Source: Actinomycetes bacterium
GTDB lineage: Bacteria; Actinomycetota; Actinomycetes; Actinomycetales; Microbacteriaceae
Reading direction: 5' to 3'
NCBI GenBank assembly: GCA_023450335.1
Contig: JAEXHA010000095.1
Location: 1 to 16,754 of the forward strand
DNA length: 16,754 bases
Within the stretch, counting starts at the first letter, position 1, and each line of letters starts with the position of its first letter. Position numbers and translations under genes: made by a program. The notes under the pieces were generated by a model that had not been told where the DNA came from, searched no databases, and saw only the letters and a list, made by a program, of their open reading frames with translations. Below are positions 1-5,416 of the stretch, piece by piece.

Positions 1-35
1 GGTCCGGGTCCGGGGCGCCGCTTCCCCTCGACGAC

Positions 36-41
36 AAGGAG
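36..41 (+). promoter_or_regulatory. Shine-Dalgarno site for the SDR fragment gene
   Basis: The hexamer AAGGAG lies 5 nt before the ATG at 47. This is one of the few strong ribosome binding sites in the window, and it argues that the short downstream reading frame is still translated. Confidence 0.7.
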
Positions 42-46
42 ACGAC

Positions 47-331
47 ATGTCGAGATTCACCGTGGTCGGCGGCACCGGCCGGATCGGGACGATGGTGACG
101 ACGCTGCTCAGACGCGCCGGTCACACCGTGGTCGTGGCATCCCCCTCCGCCGGGGTCGACGCGACGACCGGGATCGGGCTTGCCGCCGCGTTGCGTGGCG
201 CCGAGGTCGTCATCGACGTCTCCAAGCCCAAACCCTACGAGGCCGCCGCGGTGGTCTACTATTTCTCTCGCACGGCCGCCCGCCTGGCTCAGGCCGAGCG
301 CGAGGCCGGACGTGTGGGGGTGGCGCAATGA
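47..331 (+). CDS. N-terminal fragment of an SDR/NmrA-type NAD(P)-binding protein
   Basis: This 94-residue protein begins with a Rossmann dinucleotide-binding loop (VVGGTGRIG, residues 6-14). It resembles the first third of atypical short-chain dehydrogenase/NAD(P)H-binding proteins, which are usually about 250 residues long. The segment with VVIDVSKPKPYE (about residues 54-65) matches the family region after strand 4. The reading frame stops soon after residue 85 (AEREAG), about where the family enters its next strand, so the catalytic and substrate-binding parts are missing. No continuation is visible in the other frames, which suggests an internal deletion and not a frameshift. It has a good ribosome binding site, and its stop overlaps the start of the downstream hydrolase (ATGA), so the two are translationally coupled. 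It may be a decaying gene kept as a translated leader. Fold assignment is secure; any function is uncertain. Confidence 0.7.
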   Translation: MSRFTVVGGTGRIGTMVTTLLRRAGHTVVVASPSAGVDATTGIGLAAALRGAEVVIDVSKPKPYEAAAVVYYFSRTAARLAQAEREAGRVGVAQ

Positions 332-1257
332 TCGCCGTCGCGCCGCCGTTGCGGTTCGTCGATGCGGGCGAGCTGTCGGTCGCGTACGTCGACGCCGGTG
401 ATCCGCGAGGCGATCCCGTCGTGCTGCTGCACGGATTCCCCTACGACATCCACTCCTTCGACGCGGTGGTGCCGATGCTGACCGAGGCCGGGTACCGCGT
501 CGTCGTGCCCTATCTGCGCGGTCACGGTCCGACGCGCTTCCGCGACGCAGCGGCGGCGCGGTCGGGGCAGCAGGCCGCACTCGGTGCCGATCTGCTCGCC
601 TTCCTGGATGCGCTGGATCTGTTCGAGCCGACGCTCGCCGGATACGACTGGGGTGCCCGGGCGGCGTGCGTCGTGGCGGCGCTCTGGCCCGAGCGCGTGT
701 CGGGACTGGTGTCGGTGAACGGGTACCTCATCAACGACGTCGCCGCCGGCGGCACCCCGGCCGACCCTGAGAGCGAAGCGGGGCTCTGGTACTTCTGGTA
801 CTTCGCCACCGATCGCGGGCGGGCGGGCCTGGCCTCTCATCGCCGCGAGATCGCGCGGGTGATCTGGCGGCGGAACTCACCCGGGTGGGCGTTCGACGAC
901 GCCACACTCGATCGCACCGCCGCCGCGTTCGACAATCCCGACTACGTCGATGTCGTCATCCATTCCTACCGGCATCGATTGGGTCTCGAGCCCGGCGTGG
1001 ACCGCTACTCGGCACTCGAACGCCGTCTCGCGGCCCATCCGGTCATCAGCGTTCCGACGATCACCTTGGAGGGGACCGCCGACGGCAACTTCCCGGTCAC
1101 CGATGCGGCAGTCCAGGCGCATTTGTTCAGTGGTCCCCGTGAGCATCGGCATGTTCCGGGCGCCGGACATCACCTTCCCGCCGAGGCGCCCCGTGCGTTC
1201 GCCGAGGCTGTGCTCGACGTGGCCGAACCGCCCGGCGACGGCGCGGGGACTCCCTGA
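328..1257 (+). CDS. alpha/beta hydrolase, epoxide hydrolase-like (Asp nucleophile)
   Basis: A 309-residue alpha/beta-fold hydrolase. The oxyanion-hole motif HGFP is at 35-38. The nucleophile elbow is GYDWG at 105-109 with Asp107 as nucleophile, which is typical of soluble epoxide hydrolases and haloalkane dehalogenases and not of Ser esterases. A likely charge-relay acid is Asp252 (GTADG) and the catalytic His is His281 (GAGHH). The lid (about 145-225) is rich in Trp and Tyr (WYFWYF, 154-159), but I cannot assign the two lid tyrosines that activate the epoxide. The ATG overlaps the stop of the upstream SDR fragment by 4 bp, and a GGGGGTGG stretch upstream can serve as ribosome binding site. 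It is convergent with the next gene, with only 6 bp between the stops. The substrate is unknown; a dehalogenase-like activity is an alternative. Confidence 0.85.
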   Translation: MIAVAPPLRFVDAGELSVAYVDAGDPRGDPVVLLHGFPYDIHSFDAVVPMLTEAGYRVVVPYLRGHGPTRFRDAAAARSGQQAALGADLLAFLDALDLFEPTLAGYDWGARAACVVAALWPERVSGLVSVNGYLINDVAAGGTPADPESEAGLWYFWYFATDRGRAGLASHRREIARVIWRRNSPGWAFDDATLDRTAAAFDNPDYVDVVIHSYRHRLGLEPGVDRYSALERRLAAHPVISVPTITLEGTADGNFPVTDAAVQAHLFSGPREHRHVPGAGHHLPAEAPRAFAEAVLDVAEPPGDGAGTP

Positions 1258-1263
1258 AGGGCC

Positions 1264-1932
1264 TCAGTCCATGCCGAGGTAGTCCTCGATGAGGAAGCCG
1301 GTCTCGCCGGCGTGCGTCGACACGAACAGATGGCCCGCGCCCTCGATGGTGGTGAGGCTCACCAGGTGCGGTGCCGCCGCCCGCAGCTGCTCGCCGTTGT
1401 CCGGCGGCGCGATCTGGTCGTGGGAGCCCTGGATGATGAGGATCGGGTGGTGGGGTGCGACGGTCGCCCACTCGGCTTCGGGGGTCGCGGCAAGGGCCGC
1501 GGCCTGCATGCCCGCGACTGCGGCGTCGGCCGGCAATTCACCGGTGACGTCGTCGGTCAGCGCGCCGGCGCCGTCGACGGTGAGCAGCAGCACGCCGTTC
1601 ACACGATCGGCGTGGTCGAGGGCCACCGTGCGGGCCACGGTACCGCCGAAGCCGTGGCCGCCGATCCAGGCGTCGTCGAAACCGAGGTGGTCGAGCACGT
1701 CGATGACGTCCTGCGCCAGGTCGTGCATCGTGGCCGCGGCGGTGCGGCGGGCGCTGATGCGCACGACGCGGAAGCCTTCTTCCTCGAGCACCATCGCGAG
1801 CGTGCCGAGGTAGGTGATCTCCAGCCCGCGGCCAGGCAGCAGCACGAGTACGGGCCCCTCGCCCTCGCCGTCGACGATATAGCGGACGGCGCGGCCGTCC
1901 GGCTCGAAGATGCGGGGTTCTGTCGTGGTCAT
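1264..1932 (-). CDS. alpha/beta hydrolase-fold protein lacking the nucleophile
   Basis: A 222-residue single-domain alpha/beta hydrolase with no lid insertion. The nucleophile elbow reads GGHGFGG (residues 91-97), where active family members have GHSxGG, so Gly94 replaces the catalytic Ser; I checked this on the DNA (CAC GGC TTC). The other two catalytic positions look intact: Asp172 in GSHDQIAPP and His201 in GAGHLF. The oxyanion loop is also unusual (LLPGRG, 31-36, where HGxG is common). The protein may be a non-hydrolytic member of the fold, or may use another residue. The ATG at 1932 has a GAGAGG ribosome binding site 4-5 nt upstream, and a -10-like TAGACA lies at 1959-1964 on the same strand. 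It is divergent from the membrane protein gene at 2046. No substrate can be proposed. Confidence 0.8.
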   Translation of the reverse strand: MTTTEPRIFEPDGRAVRYIVDGEGEGPVLVLLPGRGLEITYLGTLAMVLEEEGFRVVRISARRTAAATMHDLAQDVIDVLDHLGFDDAWIGGHGFGGTVARTVALDHADRVNGVLLLTVDGAGALTDDVTGELPADAAVAGMQAAALAATPEAEWATVAPHHPILIIQGSHDQIAPPDNGEQLRAAAPHLVSLTTIEGAGHLFVSTHAGETGFLIEDYLGMD

Positions 1933-2033
1933 GGGGCCCTCTCGCGTGATGCGGTCGGTGTCTAGTTTCCCACGCGGAGATCCCGCTCTGCTCGTCCCGC
2001 GTCAAGCCCCTCGGCGATCTCGAGTCGTCCGCA

Positions 2034-2039
2034 TAGCGT
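2034..2039 (+). promoter_or_regulatory. -10-like element, probable leaderless promoter
   Basis: TAGCGT fits the actinobacterial TANNNT -10 pattern and ends 6 nt before the ATG at 2046, so transcription would begin at or next to the start codon. No Shine-Dalgarno sequence is present, in agreement with a leaderless message. No convincing -35 is seen. Confidence 0.45.
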
Positions 2040-2045
2040 TCCACC

Positions 2046-3113
2046 ATGGCATCCACCCCGCCGCGTCGTGTGCGCGTGGCGACCGCGATGCGGTCGGCAG
2101 CCGATGAGGCCACCGCGGCATCGCGCCTGGTGCTCGCGCTGAAGACCGCGCTGGCTGCGGCCGTCGCCTGGTACCTCGCGCCGCTCGTGCCGTTCGCGGA
2201 CGCGGAGTACTCGTACTACGCGCCGCTGGGTGTGCTCGTGAGCATGCACCCCACGGTCGTCGACTCGGTGCGGTCGGGCCTGTTCGCGCTGGTCGGTCTG
2301 GCGTGCGGCATCGGCCTCGGGCTCGGTGGGCTCGCGATCCTCTCGGCCGGAGCGCCGGGCATCCTCGCCCTCGGGCTGGTGGTGGGCGTCGGAGTCGCGC
2401 CGGGCGGTGTGCGCGCTCTGGAGGCGGGGCGTGACTGGATCGCGATCGCCGGATTGTTCGTGCTGCTGCTGGGCGGCCGCGACGCCGACGAGTTCTCACT
2501 GTCGTACCTGGTGACGATGGGATTCGGCGTGATCGTCGGCGTGGCCGCCAACTACCTGGTGTTCCCGCCGCTGTACGTGCGCGAGGCCGGCGATCGACTG
2601 ACCGAGCTGCGCGGCGGCATCGTCGGACTGCTCACGCACATCGCCGAGATGGTGGATGCCGGTGACGTCGACGCCGCTGAACTCGACCGGGACGCCGACG
2701 CGCTCGCGGCGCTGGTCGGCGCCGTGTCGGCCGATGTGCGAGATGCCGACCGCAGCCGCCGGGGCAATCCGCGTGCGCGGCGCATCGGGGAGGAGTCGGA
2801 GCAGAACTCGCGGCGCTGGTGGGTGTTGGGGCGGGCTGGATTCTTCGCCCGTGACGTGGCCGATCTGATCGCCCGCAACGCCGAACTCGTCGACGGGTCG
2901 CAGGGCCGGCCCGAGCTGCTGACGCAGGCGCTGCGCTGCACCGCCGACGCGGTGTCTGCGCCTCCGGCCGGCGACGAGGCGGACGAGAAATCGAGGGTGG
3001 CCGCCGACGCCGTCGACCGCTATGCGGCAAGTCTGGACGGCGGGGTCGGCCCGGCATCCGCCGTCGCGTCATCGCTGGGGCGCATCACGGCGATGTCGCG
3101 CCCGTTCGCGTGA
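2046..3113 (+). CDS. FUSC/aromatic acid exporter-like membrane protein
   Basis: A 355-residue protein with a hydrophobic N-terminal half and a soluble C-terminal half, the layout of small FUSC / aromatic acid exporter (ArAE-like) proteins. Likely membrane segments are near residues 28-48, 59-68 with 77-99, 103-119, 130-143 and 152-175. The conserved-looking APLGVLVSMHPTVVDS stretch (59-74) before a membrane hairpin is typical of the family. Residues 180-355 are charged, rich in Asp/Ala/Arg and probably cytoplasmic. FUSC proteins are thought to export aromatic acids or other amphipathic compounds, but no substrate can be read here. The start at 2046 is supported by the -10-like TAGCGT at leaderless spacing; Val codons 9 and 11 are possible alternative starts. 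arfB follows after 18 bp and may be cotranscribed. Confidence 0.75.
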   Translation: MASTPPRRVRVATAMRSAADEATAASRLVLALKTALAAAVAWYLAPLVPFADAEYSYYAPLGVLVSMHPTVVDSVRSGLFALVGLACGIGLGLGGLAILSAGAPGILALGLVVGVGVAPGGVRALEAGRDWIAIAGLFVLLLGGRDADEFSLSYLVTMGFGVIVGVAANYLVFPPLYVREAGDRLTELRGGIVGLLTHIAEMVDAGDVDAAELDRDADALAALVGAVSADVRDADRSRRGNPRARRIGEESEQNSRRWWVLGRAGFFARDVADLIARNAELVDGSQGRPELLTQALRCTADAVSAPPAGDEADEKSRVAADAVDRYAASLDGGVGPASAVASSLGRITAMSRPFA

Positions 3114-3131
3114 GCGCGGGATGATGGGATC

Positions 3132-3575
3132 ATGCCTGCCGCCCACCGCCCCGGACTTCGGCTCGACTCGAGGCTGACGATCCCCGAGTCCGAGCTGTCG
3201 TGGCGATTCTCGCGATCGTCCGGCCCTGGCGGTCAGGGAGTGAACACCTCGGACTCGCGGGTGGAGCTGGTGTGGGATGTCGCCGGCTCTGCCGTGCTGT
3301 CGCCGGTTCACAAGGAGCGCCTGCTCGACCGGCTGAGCGGCCGCCTCGTCGCGGGCGTGCTGACGATCGCCGCGTCGGAGCACCGCGCCCAGCTGCGCAA
3401 CCGGGACGCCGCACGCGAACGGCTGGCCGGTCTGGTCATCGAGGCCTTGCGGCCACCGTCGCCACGTCGGCGGCCGACGGCCCCGAGCCGCGGTGCCGAA
3501 GAACGTCGGCTCGCGGCCAAGAAGCACCGCACCGACATCAAGCAATTGCGTCGGACGCCGCGCGACCACGCGTGA
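3132..3575 (+). CDS. arfB: aminoacyl-tRNA hydrolase ArfB, ribosome rescue factor
   Basis: A 147-residue class I release-factor-like protein. The peptidyl-tRNA hydrolysis motif GGQ is at 33-35 within SSGPGGQGVNTSDSRVEL, the signature of ArfB/YaeJ-type proteins. There is no stop-codon recognition domain. The protein ends in a basic tail (about 110-147, many Arg and Lys, including RRLAAKKHR) that in known ArfB enters the empty mRNA channel of stalled ribosomes. It therefore probably releases nascent chains from non-stop complexes. Length (about 140) is normal for the family. The ATG at 3132 is preceded by GATGAT (3120-3125) at leaderless -10 spacing. It lies 18 bp after the FUSC-like gene, so readthrough is possible. 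Confidence 0.92.
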   Translation: MPAAHRPGLRLDSRLTIPESELSWRFSRSSGPGGQGVNTSDSRVELVWDVAGSAVLSPVHKERLLDRLSGRLVAGVLTIAASEHRAQLRNRDAARERLAGLVIEALRPPSPRRRPTAPSRGAEERRLAAKKHRTDIKQLRRTPRDHA

Positions 3576-3669
3576 AAGACTGCGCTCCGCGAAACCGGCG
3601 GGCGCCGAGGCCGGTCGGGCGTCCCCCTTCGTGATCAGGGGCGGCGTTTTCAGAGAAGCCGGCAGGCAG

Positions 3670-3744
3670 TGGACGCGACGGCGGGAGTCGAACCCGCTGC
3701 GCTTCCGGGTATGAACCGGAGCCCGGACCAACCGGATCGCCGCG
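3670..3744 (-). tRNA. tRNA with CAU anticodon (tRNA-Met-like), reduced D-loop
   Basis: On the minus strand a full cloverleaf folds in 75 nt with an encoded CCA. The acceptor stem is CGCGGCG/CGTCGCG (7 pairs, one G-U). The anticodon arm is TCCGG-TTCATAC-CCGGA with anticodon CAT. The T arm is GCGGG-TTCGACT-CCCGC with the canonical TTCGA loop. The variable loop is 6 nt. The D arm is CCGG-TTGGT-CCGG with only a 5-nt loop, which keeps GG but lacks the usual A14 and A21; positions 8-9 are AT, so U8 is also missing, and two bases separate the D and anticodon arms. The discriminator is U. The anticodon points to Met, or to Ile if the C is modified to lysidine. C1 is paired with G72, so it is not a normal initiator. 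Charging identity is uncertain, and it could be a non-decoding tRNA. Confidence 0.72.
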
Positions 3745-4035
3745 ATGACCTCGGGCGAGGGGAGCCGCGCCGTGAGGGCTCACCCACGCTAACCCGCACC
3801 GCCGACGTGGGGAAGATGCGTGACATCTGATTCCGGTGTGCGTCGTCGCGTGACGCCGTGCCTCGCCGTGTGACGGGTGTGTGACGTGCACGAGTCGAGT
3901 GGGGCGTCACCGAGTAGCACATCGGCGCCACCGAATCCGGAGAGTGCTCACAGGTCCGCGAGAGTAGCGTTGACCGAAGTCCATCCCCGTTGTGTCGATG
4001 GCATCCCATCCCCCTGTTCTGAAGAGGTGTTCGTC
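3745..4035. other. divergent intergenic region, tRNA / lipoprotein gene
   Basis: This 291-bp stretch separates the minus-strand tRNA from the plus-strand lipoprotein gene. It must hold both promoters. It contains GTGAC boxes at 3820, 3850, 3870 and 3881, a TAGCGT -10-like hexamer at 3965-3970, and the ribosome binding site GAAGAGG at 4021-4027. I see no credible coding frame in it; an in-frame N-terminal extension of the lipoprotein into this region is unlikely because it would bury the signal peptide. Confidence 0.5.
3870..3885 (+). promoter_or_regulatory. GTGAC-N6-GTGAC direct repeat, possible OmpR-family regulator site
   Basis: Two GTGAC boxes are separated by 6 nt (11-bp period), one helical turn apart. 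Direct repeats of GTNAC at 11-bp spacing are typical of actinobacterial OmpR-family response regulators such as MtrA or GlnR. Further GTGAC boxes lie at 3850 and 3820. It sits about 80-90 bp before the likely lipoprotein promoter and could also affect the divergent tRNA. The regulator is not known. Confidence 0.3.
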
Positions 4036-4557
4036 ATGCGCGCACGTAGTGCCGCCATTCTGTCCCTTACCACCATCGCCGGCCTCACTCTCGCCGGCTG
4101 CGCCTCCACGTCGAGCGAGGAGCCGACCGACGCCGCATCGTCGACCGAGGTCACCGCGTCGTCGTGGGAAGAGCCCGCGGCCGCGGGTGACCGCGTCGGC
4201 GCCGAGGGCGTCGACCTGCAGGTGTGGAGCAACTCCACGCCCGACGAGTCCGCCGCCACCACGCTGGGCGAGCTCACCGAAGGCAACCAGTGGGTCACCC
4301 TGAACGTCGCCCAGTGGGTGTCGGGCGAGGGTCTGTCCGACACCGACGTGGCCCCCGTGCTGCGTTCGACCGCGGATGACACGTTCGAGGGCACTGCCGT
4401 CTCGCCGCGCGCCGCCGAGGTGCCGATGACCGCCGACCAGCTCTACACCTACGTGTGGAGCTTCGAGGTTCCCGCTGAGCTCGTCGACCCGGCCGAGCTC
4501 ATCGTGTGCACGAGCGCCGATGAGATCGCCGGTTGCAGCGCCATCGCCGCCGAGTAA
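4036..4557 (+). CDS. secreted lipoprotein of unknown function
   Basis: A 173-residue protein with a clear lipoprotein signal peptide: a basic N-terminus (MRARS), a hydrophobic core (AAILSLTTIAGLTL) and the lipobox LAGC with Cys22 as the lipidated residue. It should be exported and anchored to the outer face of the membrane. The next 40 residues are rich in Ser, Thr, Glu and Ala, a typical spacer. The remainder (about 55-173) looks like a beta-rich extracytoplasmic domain; the region LQVWSNSTPDESAATTLGEL to WVTLNVAQWV is reminiscent of DUF4352-like lipoproteins, but I do not recognise it firmly. Two Cys near the C-terminus (VCTSADEIAGC) could form a disulfide. The ATG at 4036 is chosen because GAAGAGG lies 8 nt upstream and the signal peptide begins there. 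A strong terminator follows. Confidence 0.8.
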   Translation: MRARSAAILSLTTIAGLTLAGCASTSSEEPTDAASSTEVTASSWEEPAAAGDRVGAEGVDLQVWSNSTPDESAATTLGELTEGNQWVTLNVAQWVSGEGLSDTDVAPVLRSTADDTFEGTAVSPRAAEVPMTADQLYTYVWSFEVPAELVDPAELIVCTSADEIAGCSAIAAE

Positions 4558-4571
4558 CCACACGCACGCAC

Positions 4572-4610
4572 AGTTCGGCCAGGCCCCACGGGGTCTGGCC
4601 GAACTCGTTT
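4572..4610 (+). terminator. intrinsic terminator after the lipoprotein gene
   Basis: A near-perfect inverted repeat, arms 4572-4586 and 4591-4605 (15 bp with one G-U pair in RNA) around the tetraloop CACG, is followed by CGTTT. It begins 14 bp after the lipoprotein stop and isolates that gene from the toxin-antitoxin pair downstream. Confidence 0.8.
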
Positions 4611-4635
4611 CCGGCGCGCGGCCGCGACGGGTTCA

Positions 4636-4651
4636 ATATGCTCAGGCATAT
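4636..4651 (+). promoter_or_regulatory. palindromic operator over the vapB start, with -10-like TATGCT
   Basis: ATATGC-TCAG-GCATAT is a perfect 6-bp inverted repeat that reaches into the ATG at 4650. The hexamer TATGCT (4637-4642) fits a -10 element and would place transcription at or next to the start codon, so the message is probably leaderless. A repressor bound to the palindrome would cover the -10 and start site. Ribbon-helix-helix antitoxins usually repress their own operon through such palindromes; binding here is inferred. Confidence 0.55.
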
Positions 4652-4937
4652 GCGCACAACGATGATCATCAACGACGAGCTCTACCGGCAGGTGAAGGAG
4701 CGGGCGCGTGCCGAGAGCCGCACCGTCACGTCGTTCGTCGAAGACGCACTGCGGGCTCGCCTCGCCGGACTGGGTAAAGGGGGCGGCCCGATCGATGTGA
4801 TCCTGGCGCCGCCGACAGGCGACGCGGACAGCGCGCCGCTGGTCGACCTGGCGGATCCGAAGACGGCATCGCGCCTGCTCGACGAAGAGGACATCGATCA
4901 CTACCTTGAGGTGACGGAGCGGACGGCACCGTCGTGA
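4650..4937 (+). CDS. vapB: ribbon-helix-helix antitoxin, VapB-type
   Basis: A 95-residue protein beginning MRTTMIINDELYRQVKERAR, a typical ribbon-helix-helix N-terminus: a short beta strand (residues 2-7), helix A (8-21) and helix B starting near RTVTSFVEDALR (24-35). The strand would bind DNA as a dimer, and the acidic C-terminal tail (about 60-95, rich in Asp and Glu) is the usual toxin-neutralising segment. The start at 4650 is chosen because the domain begins there and a palindrome with a -10-like element lies directly upstream; a longer frame from 4533 would run back through the preceding terminator. Its TGA overlaps the GTG of the toxin gene, so the two are translationally coupled. Pairing with a PIN-domain toxin makes the VapB assignment good, although the family name is by context. 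Confidence 0.82.
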   Translation: MRTTMIINDELYRQVKERARAESRTVTSFVEDALRARLAGLGKGGGPIDVILAPPTGDADSAPLVDLADPKTASRLLDEEDIDHYLEVTERTAPS

Positions 4938-5404
4938 AGAGCCCCGACCTCAACGTGCTCGTCGCAGCATTCCGTGCGAATCATCCGCATCACCGGTCCG
5001 CTCGCAGGTGGCTCGTGGAGACACTTCGCTCCGGTGAACCTCTCGGCGTGTCGGCCTACGTCGCCACCGGCGTCATACGTCTCCTCACCCATCCGCGAAT
5101 GTGGCCGGACGGTGCCGAGAGCACAGAGAAGGCGCTGGGTCACATCGACGCGCTGCTGCGAAACCGAGCGGTGACGGTGATATCACCGGGACCGCGGCAT
5201 TGGGACATCTTCGCCGCGCTCTGCCGCGACCTCAAGGCGCGCGGTCCATTCGGGTCGGATGTCGCCCACGCAGCCGTTGCGATGGAGCACGGCGCGACGT
5301 GGGTGACCTTCGATCGAGACTTCGCCAGCGTTCCGGGGCTGCGGTGGGAGACGCCGAGTATCGGTGGTGTTGACCCGGGACTCGGTGTCGGCGCGCCGAC
5401 CTAG
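4934..5404 (+). CDS. vapC: PIN-domain ribonuclease toxin, VapC-type
   Basis: A 156-residue PIN-domain protein. The first acidic residue is Asp5 in PDLNVLVAAF, and the later acidic residues are Asp109 (GSDVAHAA) and Asp127/Asp129 (TFDRDFASV), matching the Mg-binding positions of VapC endoribonucleases. The second conserved acid, usually Glu near residue 42-48, is absent: the segment reads SAYVATGVIRLLTHPR, which resembles the VapC subfamily with a (F/V)xRxxTHP/TNP motif. VapC toxins cleave tRNA or rRNA; the target here is unknown. The start is GTG at 4934, overlapping the antitoxin stop by 4 bp. The last 12 residues or so are Gly-rich and may be disordered. The next gene starts 12 bp after the stop, and its promoter motif lies inside this gene's 3' end. 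Confidence 0.85.
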   Translation: MKSPDLNVLVAAFRANHPHHRSARRWLVETLRSGEPLGVSAYVATGVIRLLTHPRMWPDGAESTEKALGHIDALLRNRAVTVISPGPRHWDIFAALCRDLKARGPFGSDVAHAAVAMEHGATWVTFDRDFASVPGLRWETPSIGGVDPGLGVGAPT

Positions 5405-5407
5405 ACT
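5385..5407 (+). promoter_or_regulatory. RecA-independent DNA-damage (PafBC-type) promoter motif of pcrA
   Basis: The sequence GTGTCGGCG, 8 nt, TAGACT fits the mycobacterial RecA-NDp consensus tTGTCRgTG-N8-TANNNT at 7 of 9 upstream positions with exact spacing and a perfect TANNNT. That motif is bound by the WYL-domain activator PafBC with RNA polymerase after DNA damage. The -10 part ends 9 nt before the pcrA ATG, giving a very short leader. The upstream box overlaps the end of vapC. Confidence 0.55.
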
Positions 5408-5416
5408 TGACGGGCC

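Noticed and set aside
3877..4035. Longer version of the lipoprotein starting upstream
   Set aside because: It would place 53 hydrophilic residues before the signal peptide and ignores the ribosome binding site at 4021-4027.
5370..5375. TTGACC as a -35 element for pcrA
   Set aside because: Spacing to the -10 TAGACT is 26 bp, too long for a standard sigma-70-type promoter.
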